Shown here one piece after another: positions 10,986 to 21,383 of a DNA stretch of 64,000 nt (position 1 is its first letter; every line of letters begins with the position of its first letter). The DNA comes from Spinacia oleracea (lineage: Eukaryota; Streptophyta; Magnoliopsida; Caryophyllales; Amaranthaceae). The notes under the pieces are model-generated. The model was not told where the DNA came from. It saw only the letters and a list, made by a program, of their open reading frames with translations, and searched no databases. The stretch spans positions 98,126,810 through 98,190,809 of the forward strand of contig NC_079489.1 of NCBI RefSeq assembly GCF_020520425.1. Direction: 5' to 3'. The position numbers and the translations under genes are program-made.

Positions 10986-12172
10986 CTTCTCCAGCAAGTT
11001 ATCTCTACAAACCTGCTTTATTAAAAATCTACTCCCCAACAACGCAATCGCAATTGATGGATCATCATAGGGTCATTAAGGCGAAGGCCATGACCAGAAG
11101 ACATGAAGCACGAGGTCGGCAAAAGCTGATTACGAACAAGCTAGAATCACATTCTATCCTAACATGCTTCACTCGACAAATTAAATAATCCACATGCAAA
11201 AGCCATATAATAAACAAACAATCATGGAGACAAGACTCGACACTTGACACGACTCTTGACTCACAGATTTATCAAAAGTAGCTTCGAACGGGTAAAGTAA
11301 AGTATCCTCAAAATGAAAGAAAGGGTGATGGGAACCAACCATACACCAAAATAAGTCGGGCTACTACCGACAGTCGGGCCATACCAACAGGAATTCCAAT
11401 GCACAACATCATAGAAGAGAATGAAACAACGTCTTGTATCATTCTAGGAGTACAAGTTTTCCGGCAAGACTCCCCCCATTGTTCATAATCAAGGTATATA
11501 CGTTCCAAGAGTTTTGTAGCTCTTTGGGTTACACTTTACGTTAATTAGTATATTATGTTCAAGGCGACTCAAGACTCTACTCAAGACACAACATACAAAC
11601 AATTGAACAATTAAACAATTCAACAATGACTCTTCATTATTTTACTTCTTTAGGACTTGTGATCAAACACAGACTCGAGTGAAATTACTCCCATTGTTCC
11701 TTCTCAAAACACTGTTTGAGATAACCCGACATTGCCTATTAACAAGCGCGGTGTGACCTTAGCACGAATTGTCCTTAATTCAATTCACATAGACTCTCTA
11801 ACATATTCTACCCCTTGGTATAATATATATTGCTCACTGGCAATATTCGACTGGCTCAATAATTATGCTAGACATCCTGTACTATAGCATAATAATAATA
11901 ACAACTTGCATGCGCAATACTCATACATGCAAACCAACTTGAACAACATGCTTGACATAATTCAACGATTATTAAAGTCCATAACATGATAGTTCAATAG
12001 AATCTATAAAGCATAAATCAATTCATAACATGCTCGTTCACATAGATTCAACAATAATAATAATAACATGCTCGTTCTCAATATCAAACATGAATTCATA
12101 ATAACATATTCATTCCCAATCATCAAACATGAATTCATAACAACATATAAGTTCACATGATTCGCATTCAAT
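10986..12172. other. Unclassified repeat, left flank of CACTA-3
   Basis: No gene is visible. On the minus strand 11308-11508 is open but has no recognisable domain. 11850-12170 is AT-rich with repeated AACATGAATTCATAA and ATAACATGCTCGTTC phrases. The sequence resumes at 63363 after CACTA-3 (TSD AAT at 12170-12172 and 63360-63362), so this and the right end of the window are one older unit, possibly an LTR of another retroelement read on the minus strand. Confidence 0.4.
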
Positions 12173-12186
12173 TACTACTACAAAAC

Positions 12187-12320
12187 ATGCTATATTTGGA
12201 CGCCATGTCCTCGACGCATCCGGTAGCGCGTCAGGGGCCAAAAAAAAGTTCCGTGTTTTTTGGATGTTGCTTGGCGTCGAGATTTCCTTGGCTACGTACA
12301 GCGTCCATAGTACATGCGCA
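12187..12320. repeat. Left subterminal array of CACTA-3
   Basis: Repeated TTGGACGCC, CCTCGACGC, GGCGTCGAG and GCGTCCATAG motifs in both orientations mirror the right array at 63060-63345. These are candidate binding sites for the CACTA accessory protein. Confidence 0.7.
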
Positions 12321-12399
12321 CATTATCCAAAAATCACGTTCCCTGTACATAAGCCCGCTGAAAATTTCAGATCTTCTAATTTCATGTTAACCGCCCAAC

Positions 12400-14116
12400 T
12401 CGACCCACTACTACCACTCTCCCAACAGAAACCCTAAACTGATCGATTTAAACTCTAAAAATTCAATATTCAATCTTCTCGTCAATTCACCACCTCTTCG
12501 CCAATTCCTTCAGGTTCGTCACCTCCTACGTTTCTGGTTTTTGGTTTCTTTTGCTTTTGTTTTTTCTTTCTTCTTTTGTTGCTCAATCTGATAGTTTTAT
12601 TTTTTTATTTAATTCTTTATCTTTCTCATGGTTTCCACGAGTCACAGTTGCGGAGAACACCATTAGTTCTTCTTCAATTCACATTGGATTTCGCGGCTTT
12701 GTGTTGGAATTTTTGAGGTACCCCATAAACGACTAATACATGTTATCTTGTCCATTCGTGTTTTCCTTTTTTTCAATTCTCTTTGATATTTTCAGTTTGA
12801 TTGCTATGTGATTATGTAGAATTTTCGTGTTTGATTGCTATGTGATTGATATTTTCAATTCTCTTTGATATTATGCAATTGTCTAGGCTGGTAGTAGTTG
12901 TTCTAGTATTATGCCGATAGTTCTTGGTGGAGCAGGACTAGGTGAAGGTGGTGGGTCGGGTATATTTTGCGGCTGAGGGATTAGAATTGATGCCATAAAA
13001 GCTAGCAACACTGTCATCAGGAAACACACCTGAGTTATAAAACACGCTTCTGAATGAGAATTTATTATTTAGGGATAAGACTATGTTTAGTTCATCTAAT
13101 ATTTAATTTTTGATCCTTCTATATGACTCACTTCTGATCTAATATGATTTTTTTAAACCTGAATTAAGTAATAAAGTGGAAAAAGAGGAACTAAGCAACT
13201 AGCATAGCCTAAATTGGTAAGTCTACATGTAAAAAAGATAAACACTATCAGAAAATGTACTTAAAACAAACTCATTCTAGATTAATTCCAGCTAACATAT
13301 GCATAGATTTCTTTTCTAAGTTTTAGGTCGTGATCAACGAAAATGTTTAAAGTTGTTTAATAAAAAAACATTTTAATTCTGATAAGGTTTGACCACAAAA
13401 TTCATATCTAGTTTGGAGCTGTGAAAAGTATTGCAGATCAATTTCTGAAACCTGGATAAAATGACGTAATCAAATTCATAAGATTTACCGTGCTTTGAAA
13501 TGCGAAACCAACCAACTTAGGTCAACTGTTGGTCCTGTATAATGCGAAACAACCAAAAATAAAACCATTTTATACAAAGACAAAAAATCAGTTTGTTAGG
13601 ATTAGGAAAAAATCAGTTTGTTAGGATTAGGATAAAAAACAGTTTGTTAGGATTAGGAAAAAATCAGTTTGTTAGGGTTAGGAAAAAATCAGTTTGTTAG
13701 GATTAGGAAAAAATCAGTTTGTTAGGATTAGCCTTTTGTCCGGTTTTTTTTACTCCGTATAAAGTTATATATACCCGTAAAACCGATGATGTTAGCATTA
13801 GGAAAAAATATTGTTTGACTAGAAACTATAACTATTTGATTAGAAAATATAACTAATTTGTATTTGATTGTAGATTATAATTAATAGTAGAAATGTAGAA
13901 TAATGTAACTATTTAATCATGTTGAGTAACCATTTGGTAAGAAATTATACTACTTCGTATTTAAGATCTTCATGTTGTTTGGACTTGTGTGATCAGGGTG
14001 AACTGGAATCTGCATGTCTCTAGCAATTAAATTGTCATAACATTAGGACTTATCCATATTACCTTGCTTAGAATCCAACTGTTTATTTTCTACATAATCT
14101 TAGAAGTAGAAAATAG
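12400..14116 (+). other. CACTA-3 interior, leader-like and intron-like, no recognised gene
   Basis: 12400-12720 resembles a plant 5' UTR (AAACCCTAA, C/T-rich, ...CCTTCAG then GTTCGTCACC). The rest is AT-rich and stop-dense in all frames. It could be the promoter and first non-coding exon or intron of the CACTA-3 gene or of a captured gene ending in the exon at 14117. Confidence 0.4.
13582..13731. repeat. 25-bp tandem repeat, six copies
   Basis: Six units of AATCAGTTTGTTAGGATTAGG plus an A-run lie head to tail, with single-base changes in units 3 and 4. The TTAGGATTAGG core is not a plant telomere repeat (TTTAGGG). It lies in the non-coding left arm of CACTA-3. Confidence 0.9.
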
Positions 14117-14272
14117 GCTTCATGTCTTTCCTCTCCTGTCACTATTATTGAAATCTTGGGTTGTCTTGCCAGTGGTCATTTTGAGCTGGGAGATTTTTCC
14201 ATACATGATATGTCCTTTATTGTTTGGCATGAATCTTGTGTATTGCGTGGGTGTTTCTTGAAGGACGACGAG
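14117..14272 (+). pseudogene. Unrecognised terminal exon in CACTA-3, interrupted by the Athila insertion
   Basis: After an AAATAG acceptor-like site the frame is open for 52 codons (starts ASCLSSPVTIIEILG, ends GCFLKDDE). It continues beyond the Athila element at 49902 for four more codons (PKLH) to a TGA at 49914-49916. The composition looks protein-like. No family was recognised. The same 156 bases are duplicated inside the Athila 3' LTR (48107-48262) with few changes. It may belong to the CACTA-3 gene set or to a captured host gene. Confidence 0.45.
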
Positions 14273-15907
14273 TGATGAGCGGCATTTATGTCGCTCTAGG
14301 CCTAGGATTTTATAGAATATTATTATGCTTTTTGATAGTTTTGTATAGTTTTGTTGCATTTTTATCCCCTTATTCCATCTATGAAATTTTAAGGTAAAAA
14401 TGTTGAAAATGATGGAAAATGCTTGAGAATTGCTCGAATAGAGCCCGTGCGATCGCACAGAATTTCCGTGTGTTCGCACGGGTCAGCAGAGTTGCCTCCA
14501 AAGTCAAGCAAGCTCGTGTGCTTGTGCCCCAGGAGTGTGTATTCGCACGAATTCGGAAAATCGATGCAGGAACTATGTGGGAATTCGTGCGATCGCACAG
14601 AAGAAGAGCCCGCTCGCACGGATTTTTGGTGGGCTCGCACAGAATTTCCGTGCTAGCACATGAAGATTTCTGGGAATTTGGCTAAGTCAGTCCTGTGCGA
14701 TCGCACGGCTTGCGGGCATGATCGCACGGATCGAAGAAAAGAATTCGTCGCTGAGCTCGCTCGCACTGAACCACAGCCCGCTCGCACTGATGCGATCGCA
14801 TCTGGGTATGCCCGTTCGCACGGCTACGCGGGATTCCCTTTTCGAGTTTAAACTTCTCATTTTTAGGGGTTAATATAAATATATTTTTCATTATTTCTAT
14901 TAAAAAGTTAATTTCAGAAATAGATTTTAGAAAGTTTTAGAGGTTTTGCTCTTCAAGCTAGTGTTCTAGAGAGAGAAACTCATTGATTTCAAGCTTCAAT
15001 TCTGTAATTCCTTCAACTCTTCTCTCTTTCTTGCAATTTAATTCATAGTTTCTTAATTCTTGCTCTTGCTTTGTTGTTGATTGTTCTTCAATTCCTTAAT
15101 TTCTTGAATTCTTGATTTCATTGATTGAAGTTACTTTGATTCTCAATTCTCTAGTTGTTGATTTCAGTTTGCAATTGAATTCTTAATTCTCTTCTCCTAC
15201 TCCTTCAATTTCATGCTTGCTAGCATAGAATTAATGGATTGCTTAATTTCTAGAATGATTAGTGAGTAGAATTAGGTTAGGAAAAGGGGAGAATCTAGGG
15301 GCTTAATTAGGGGAAATTGTTGATTGATTGTTGGTTGACTCATGTGATTAAATATGATTTGATGATAGGACATCCATGCTAGTTCAGTGGTAGTTGCAAA
15401 TGCTATTCGATTAGATTCACGTGGAACCATAGGATAGGTTTGGCGAGAGATTGTGGGCCTATCTTGTGTGATCAAATAGTGGTGCCTATTATATGCTAGT
15501 TAGTTAAATCTAGGATTAGGCGAAAGCTCTTCCGTGGGTTAGACGCTTAGCGTTCCCTATCCGAGAGGTGGCGGGTTCGTCATTAGATGCTATTTGCCTA
15601 TTCATCATTTCGTTGCATGATTATAATTGCTAGATAGTTGAATTCATTTCCCCCGATTTCCCTAGCCTATCCCCGACTCCCTAACGTTTCCCTTTCTTGA
15701 TTCAATTCCGCATAATTGTTAGTTTTAGTTTCTTAAAGTGACAATTCAAAACCAAATTCTTGTTCGAACTAGATTGACATATAAATTTGATAACCACCGT
15801 TTCTTTGGGACGATCCCTTTACTTACCGCTAGCCGGTTAGTTGAGTGGTTTTATAAATTTTGTTTGATTTGGTTTTTTTCTATCAACGACGGAAAATACA
15901 CCTATCA
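14273..15907 (+). repeat. 5' LTR of the Athila-like element
   Basis: It begins TGATGAGCGGCATTTATG and ends ACACCTATCA, 1635 bp. It contains a TCGCAC-rich cluster (14440-14822) and a TATA-like TAATATAAATATA (~14870). The U5 side is TTGATTCTTGAATTC-rich and stop-dense. Similarity to 48263-49896 is high by eye, with scattered substitutions. Confidence 0.9.
14440..14885 (+). promoter_or_regulatory. Athila U3: TCGCAC cluster with GTGCGATCGCAC palindromes upstream of TATA
   Basis: Eleven exact TCGCAC hexamers counted by eye occur in ~390 bp, several inside the 12-bp palindrome GTGCGATCGCAC. A TATA-like TATAAATATA follows at ~14870. The 3' LTR has the same cluster (48433-48820). Spacing upstream of the TATA suggests a U3 enhancer; function is inferred. 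Confidence 0.55.
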
Positions 15908-15910
15908 AAA

Positions 15911-15932
15911 TGGTGCCGTTGCCGGGTAACGG
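15911..15932 (+). other. Primer-binding site region of the Athila-like element
   Basis: TGGTGCCGTTGCCGGGTAAC lies three bases after the LTR end (15907). It is the conserved post-LTR sequence of Athila-group elements, where a tRNA 3' end primes minus-strand synthesis. Confidence 0.8.
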
Positions 15933-16045
15933 TCATTGTTGTTGAGTTTAAGTTGAGACTAGTTCATCATTTGAAAATACAAAAATATTTTATTCTTGCT
16001 TAGTTTTCTTTTACTTGGCATTGCTCACGGTTTTCTTGAGTTTGT

Positions 16046-17130
16046 ATGCTTGATAGGGCACGTACTCGTCAAAGGATCCTCCTTCCTCTTGATCTTGAGT
16101 TGGAGAGGACATTAAGGAGACTTAGGCGTGTTCGCACTCGCTCTTCAAGTTACAACCGGTTCGAACCCTTGAGCAACGTTAGGGGACAAGAAGAAAGTGA
16201 ACACAATATAGAAGGTAGAGCTCTCCCGGTTAAGAACTTGGGAATACCGGGAGCTTTTGAGGCGACATGTGGTATTCAAGCACCCACAACAAGTGCTAAC
16301 AACTTCGAAATCAATCCCGCCTTGATCAATTTGGTGCAAAGCCACCCCTTTTGTGGGAAGAGTAACGAATCACCTCATGAGCATCTCAAGCAATTCGAGT
16401 ACTATTGTGACACCATAAAGCATAATGGTGTTACATCGGAATACGTGAGGTTGACATTGTTTTGTTTCTCTCTCCTTGGGAGAGCGAGTGATTGGCTTGA
16501 CAAGGAGGTCAAGCCCAACTCACTCGATCCGCACTTGGAACGAGGTAACTAGTGCATTCTTACACAAGTTTTACTCGCATGGGAAGACGGCGGAATATCG
16601 CCACAAGATCCAATCCTTTGAGCAAAGGCGAGACGAGTCACTCTTCCAGGCTTGGGATCGTTTTAAAGAGTACCAAAGGGAATGCCCCCATCACGGGATC
16701 CCTAAATGGTTGTTGCTTCAAACATTCTACTTGGGGTTGAGCCCAAGTTCAAAGACAAGCCTTGATGCGGGCGCGGGAGGCCCCATCATGAACAAAATCG
16801 AGGACCAAATTAAGGAGATCATTGAGGATGTGGTCCAAAATTATCAAGCATGGCACGTAGGTGCAAGGGACTATGATGGCAAGGGAAAGAATGATGATGG
16901 GAAAGGTTCGGTCTATGCATTGGAGCAAGCTAGGATCATTGAAAAGCTTAGCTCGCGGTTGGAGAAACTTGAAAGCACGCCGAGCCAACCACCATCACCA
17001 TCTACAATTCCACCTCCCTCGGCCACTCTTCTCACCAAGGGGAAAGGCAAGGTAAGTTCCAATGACACAATGCCTCCGGGCACTTCTTTTTGTGACAATT
17101 GCCATGATTTTGGTCACTTCCCCAATGCAT
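16046..17130 (+). pseudogene. gag: Athila gag, N-terminal and nucleocapsid part, frameshifted and cut by Tat-A
   Basis: This is the structural capsid precursor. From ATG 16046 the frame runs to a stop at 16550 and contains FEINPALINLVQSHPF and LLGRASDWLD, typical of the Retrotrans_gag domain. Homology continues in another frame from ~16515 (TWNEVTSAFLHKFYSHGKTA, SFEQRRDESLFQAWDRFKE), so one frameshift lies near 16520-16540. A CxxCxxFGHFPxxC zinc-knuckle-like motif (17090-17135) is at the end, where Tat-A inserted (TSD GTCCC 17131-17135). The Gag frame resumes after Tat-A at 27990. Confidence 0.85.
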
Positions 17131-17135
17131 GTCCC

Positions 17136-18565
17136 TGTGAGGGGTCGAAAAAGCACGAGGCTAATGCGTGACCTCGTCCCTCGTGGGTGTGACGATTCTT
17201 TTTATTCAATCAAGTGTAATTGGATTTCCTGTGAGTTTACACCCAATTGACTAGTAATATAGGAGTCGCCATTCAGTTTTTAACAACAATAAGAAAAACT
17301 GACAAAACCTGGTTATCGTGACATAAAGGGAGTGCAATTATGTTTGACCACGACGGCCGTAGGTTCCCTTATGATCCCTGGTGTGGGGATCTCTCAACAT
17401 ACACCCGCAAGGTAGAGATTGAGGGTTCGGGGGACTGTAACTACCGAGAGGAGTACTTCGCTCGTCGATAACTCCAGAGGCAGGATATCCTTACTAGCTC
17501 AGCATAAATAATTGAAGGGACATGCGTTAACTATTAAACTAATCTGAGTTGATTTTAGCAATATGCAACATATAATACTAGATCGATCGTGATTATCTGA
17601 TTTAAATAGTATTAAGGGACCTAGCATGATAATTCAATTTCCCAAAAATATTATATTTGTTAGGCGTGATAGAACAATCAGATTTAGTTAGTTTAACAGT
17701 TCATAAAAAGGGCGAGGAAAGCAATTAAATCATCGAGAAGGGGCACATTACGACGCACCCTTGAGAGGTGCGTCACGGTTCTCAGAAAACTAACCACTTT
17801 GACTTTGCTATTTCTCCTTTTTATTTAACGAATCTCAATTATGGGACAGGATACGTTCTGTTCGATTTGTGGATCGATTGCGACAGAACGCGTGAATAAT
17901 TTCGCAGCGTGAGGCTTAGGCTAAGGGTTGGAGTCAATACTCAGAATATTAATTGTGTGTGTGTCCTTTTCACGTCGAATTTGGGGCTGTATTTATAGGG
18001 AAGAGTTCGTGGAAAGATAGAATTGCAGAGTTCTAATCCACAAAGAATTAGGAAAAAACACGTACCCAGGTATTTTCAGCGCCCAGGCCTGGGCGCCGAA
18101 GATTTCGGCGCCCAGAGCCAGGCGTTGAAAATAGGGTCTGGGCTGTTCTCTTAGTCAGATTCGGATTCCTGAAATCCGTAGAGTTTGAGACTTAATCGAG
18201 TCTTTTAGCGCGTATCAATTTCATGACGGAATGCGACTGGGCCCGTTACGAACTCTAGGCTCGTTAGGATTTTAATCATATTAGGAATAGGATTCTCATA
18301 TTTTTCTATCTCATTTAGGATTTATGTTGGAGTGCAACACCTAATTCTGACAGGTTTCTATCTTTTATGACTTGCCACTTTTAACAGCTGCCAATTATGG
18401 CAGTTACTACTTTTAGCAGGTTTCCATAAATAGCAGGTTTTGGGTGAAATGAAAAGGGGAATCGAGATTCGTTATTTTATAGGAGATGCGTTGTCAAGTG
18501 GAGATTTATGCTTTCATCATCGAACCTTTCCCTTTCGGGAATGGGGACAAAAGTAGGTGTCTACC
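17136..18565 (-). repeat. 3' LTR of Tat-A (left copy)
   Basis: 1430 bp; on the + strand it starts TGTGAGGGG and ends GGTGTCTACC (last base changed from A). It holds an intact GC palindrome module (18073-18132) and, 75 bp away on the minus-strand downstream side, CCCTATAAATAC (17989-18000). Confidence 0.9.
18073..18132. repeat. Double-palindrome module in the Tat-A left LTR
   Basis: It contains the perfect 18-bp palindrome GCGCCCAGGCCTGGGCGC (18079-18096), then the inverted pair GGGCGCCGAA-GAT-TTCGGCGCCC, then a second GCGCCCAG...AGGCGTTGAAAAT. The outer arms ATTTTCAGCGCC and GGCGTTGAAAAT also pair. Confidence 0.9.
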
Positions 18566-19080
18566 GTTAGCCCCCACTTTGACTGAGTCTTGGAGTAAGA
18601 CGATGGTCAAAGTACTAGACGGAGTGCGTCACACAAGCCATGGTGTATGTGACCTGTTTTGCGAGGGTCTCACGAGCCCCCGAGTGAAAACATTTGACTT
18701 AAGGGTCATCACTTGAAATGTCGACATATCCCTCACGTGTCATTGGGATTTGTCAACTGATGGTATAGAAACTTCCTCACTTTTTCATTGGAAGGATCTA
18801 AAGGTGCGTAGAAACTCCCTCATTTTGTCATTGGGAGTAGCTACAGATGTTTTAGAAATCAAAGCTATAAAGTGTAACTAGGCCTGGCCAAGCCCAATCA
18901 CGAGGTAAAACGTTTTTAAAGATTCTCATTTTTAGGGCTAGCTAAACGAGAAAACCCCCTTGTTTTTATGGGACGTAAAACGAAGGAAAATCCAGCACAT
19001 CGCTCTTTTTTTGGAAAAAACGGAAAACCAATCCTTTTAATTTTTGGAAAAGGGAAAACCAGAAAAAGTTATCGCTGCAG

Positions 19081-19560
19081 CGACTAAGGACCTGCGCGGT
19101 TAGTGGCGCAGACCCCGCCGGCTAAAGATGGCGAGCCTGTCCGCTAAGGGTGGACACCCCGTCCGATAGAAGTGGACGAATCTGTTTTTGAAATTTGAAA
19201 ATAAGGACCTACGCGGTTTGTGATGTAGACCCCGCCGGCTAAAGATGGTGAACCTGTCCGCTAAGGGTGGACACCCCGTCCGATAAAAGTGGACGAATCT
19301 ACTTTGAAATTTGTTTGTGCTTTTTGAAAATAAGGACCTACGTGGTTTTGCGCCGTAGACCCCGCCGGCTAAAGATGGCGAGCCTGTTTCATTTTGTTTT
19401 TGAAGACTTCATTTTTGGAAAACTGAGGACCTGCGCGGCTAGTGACGCATACCCCGCCAGCTGAAGGTGGGCGAGCCCTGTCCGCTAAGGGTAGACGTCC
19501 CTGAATTCGTTTTTCGACTTGGGAACTCGCGGGGTTTGTGACGCGATCTTGCCAACTGAA
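19081..19560. repeat. Tandem repeat of ~115 bp in Tat-A 3' region
   Basis: About four degenerate units have the order AAGGACCTGCGCGG, GACCCCGCCGGCT, GGCGAGCCTGTCCGCTAAGG, TGGACACCCCGTCCGATA. The same array exists in Tat-B (37641-38110). No coding is supported. Confidence 0.85.
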
Positions 19561-20190
19561 GATGGGCAAGTTCCTATTTCTTTGGTTCTTTGTGATTTCT
19601 TTTGAGAATTTCTTTTTATTCATTCTTGCAAGAGCGAATTCTTTCGAGGGATGCTCGAATTTAGTTGTAACCTGAACGTGGGCTGACAACGTGTTCAGAC
19701 GGACCTTTGTCTTGCGACCGTCTGCTTTCGTGATTTTGAGCTAGTCCTTACGGCTCAATTTTGCCACTACCTGGGTCCTTGATTGGGGGACCATGTATAA
19801 GTATCAACGGCGACCTTTGTCTTGAGGTCGTAAACCGGTTCTTTTTCTTTTGAGATTATCCAAACACGGGACTTTGTACAGCGTAGTCTGGGAATATTGT
19901 TTTAAATTTGCATACCTTTTTTTTGAGATATATTTTTTCTTTCGAGCCACCAAGTACTCGTGCTTCGCGGTCAGTTCTTGTCAAAGAGGTTCTTTGGGGA
20001 TACGCATTTTGTAATGTCCTTGATTGTGTTTGGGATCGTGCTCACAAGTGCGAGCGATCTTCGTAGTGGTGTGCTACTCTTGAAAAAGTCGTGAGGTGCA
20101 ACTTTCAGTAAGGAAATTGGCAATTTTTGAGTCAAATGGATGCGGCAGGGGCCCAATAGAAGTTAGGGCCTTTTTTGGGCCTGGGTTCAT

Positions 20191-20248
20191 TTTCGGCGCC
20201 CAGGCCTGGGCGTTGAAATAATTCACGCCCAGGTGGGGCGTTGAAAAT
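20191..20248. repeat. Double-palindrome module, Tat-A interior copy 1
   Basis: TCGGCGCCCAGGCCTGGGCG is followed by CACGCCCAGGTGGGGCGTTGAAAAT. It has the same two-dyad plan as the LTR copy. Confidence 0.8.
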
Positions 20249-21325
20249 GTTGTTTGGGCTGGTCTTTTGATGACACAGTTGGCCTCTTGTTCATTCGTTT
20301 ATTTCACTTGGAAGTTCTATGTATTCTCTTCTCTTTTGTTTTTTCTTTATTTTTAGAGCGTGATGATTTTCTTAAGAAGCCGTAGCCGATTGGTGGACTA
20401 CGGTGCTTGTCGCTTTGGGGCGATTATTTTAAGGAACTGTTGCTCTTTAAGGCGTACAGTTATTGCAATAGTTGGGCGAGTCTATTTGGCCCGAGGAACA
20501 TACCTTGAGGCGTAAGATTTTGATCGCTCTTGTATATATTTTTTTTTCTTCTTTTGAACGCGTTCGTGAATGTTCGATACTTAGAATGATGATATGTATG
20601 TGCGAACGAGCGTTCATAGAACGGCCGTCGTGTGCAGTCCATTAATCAGTTTGCTTGAATCATTTTTTTTTGAACAATGACTGATTTTGAATAGTTTGCT
20701 TAGAAGCTTGATAGGGATCAGGCCCATTCATGAAGTGGGCTCAAACATCGTGCCCTTTCGTTTGTTCATACATTTGCTTCGAGATTTTTTTTATTTTGCT
20801 ATGGTTGTTTCGTAGCTTGGAGCCCCCAAGTATGCATGTTGGGATGCTTCCTTTTGGCGTACGATTTTTGTAGGTTCTTTCGAAAAAGATGCCTTGGGGT
20901 TCCGCTCGTGTACGTGCGAGCTATCCTTCCGTGGTAGGTAATATTTTGCTACCTTTAATTCTTAATGTAGAAGTCGTGTGGCTTGCATTTTGAATTTGGG
21001 CGATAAGTAGTCTTTGCCTCTTTTACACATGCTCTTTGGTCGTGCTCGCATTAGTGCAGTATGCCTTACTCTCTTTTTTTAGACTTTGTACCGTGGGATG
21101 GTCGAACTTATGGTGCGACGTAGGCTTGTGTGGCCTAACCGCATGTATTAGAACATTTCTCCAGGTGTTGGGATATAATTATTATTTTTTGCCTCGTTCA
21201 GGTGCTCGAACAAGTGTAGCACCTTCTGCGTGGGTTTGCACGGCTTATTACTTCGTTCGATGCGAGGATTCATAGGTGTTTCTTTCTTATTTTTATATCT
21301 GGGCAAAACATGGCTAGCAGAAAGA

Positions 21326-21383
21326 ATCAGCGCCCAGGCTGGGGCGTTAAAGATATTGGGGCCCAGCTCTGGGCGTTGAAAAT
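21326..21383. repeat. Double-palindrome module, Tat-A interior copy 2
   Basis: TCAGCGCCCAGGCTGGGGCG, an AAAGATATTGG spacer, and GCCCAGCTCTGGGCGTTGAA. Confidence 0.8.

Noticed and set aside
13582..13731. TTAGGATTAGG tandem units as interstitial telomere repeat
   Set aside because: The period is 25 bp and the core is not TTTAGGG. It is a local minisatellite in CACTA-3.
14389..14851. Open frames across the TCGCAC cluster as a repetitive protein
   Set aside because: Frames are open on both strands because of the TCGCAC repeats; they lie in U3 of the LTR and are present in both LTR copies.
17821..17960. Open frame repeated in the Tat LTRs (e.g. 27229-27459, 36345-36578, 47033-47266) as a conserved LTR protein
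   Set aside because: It lies in LTR sequence near the TATA region, is broken in the 17.8-kb copy, and its conservation is explained by LTR identity.
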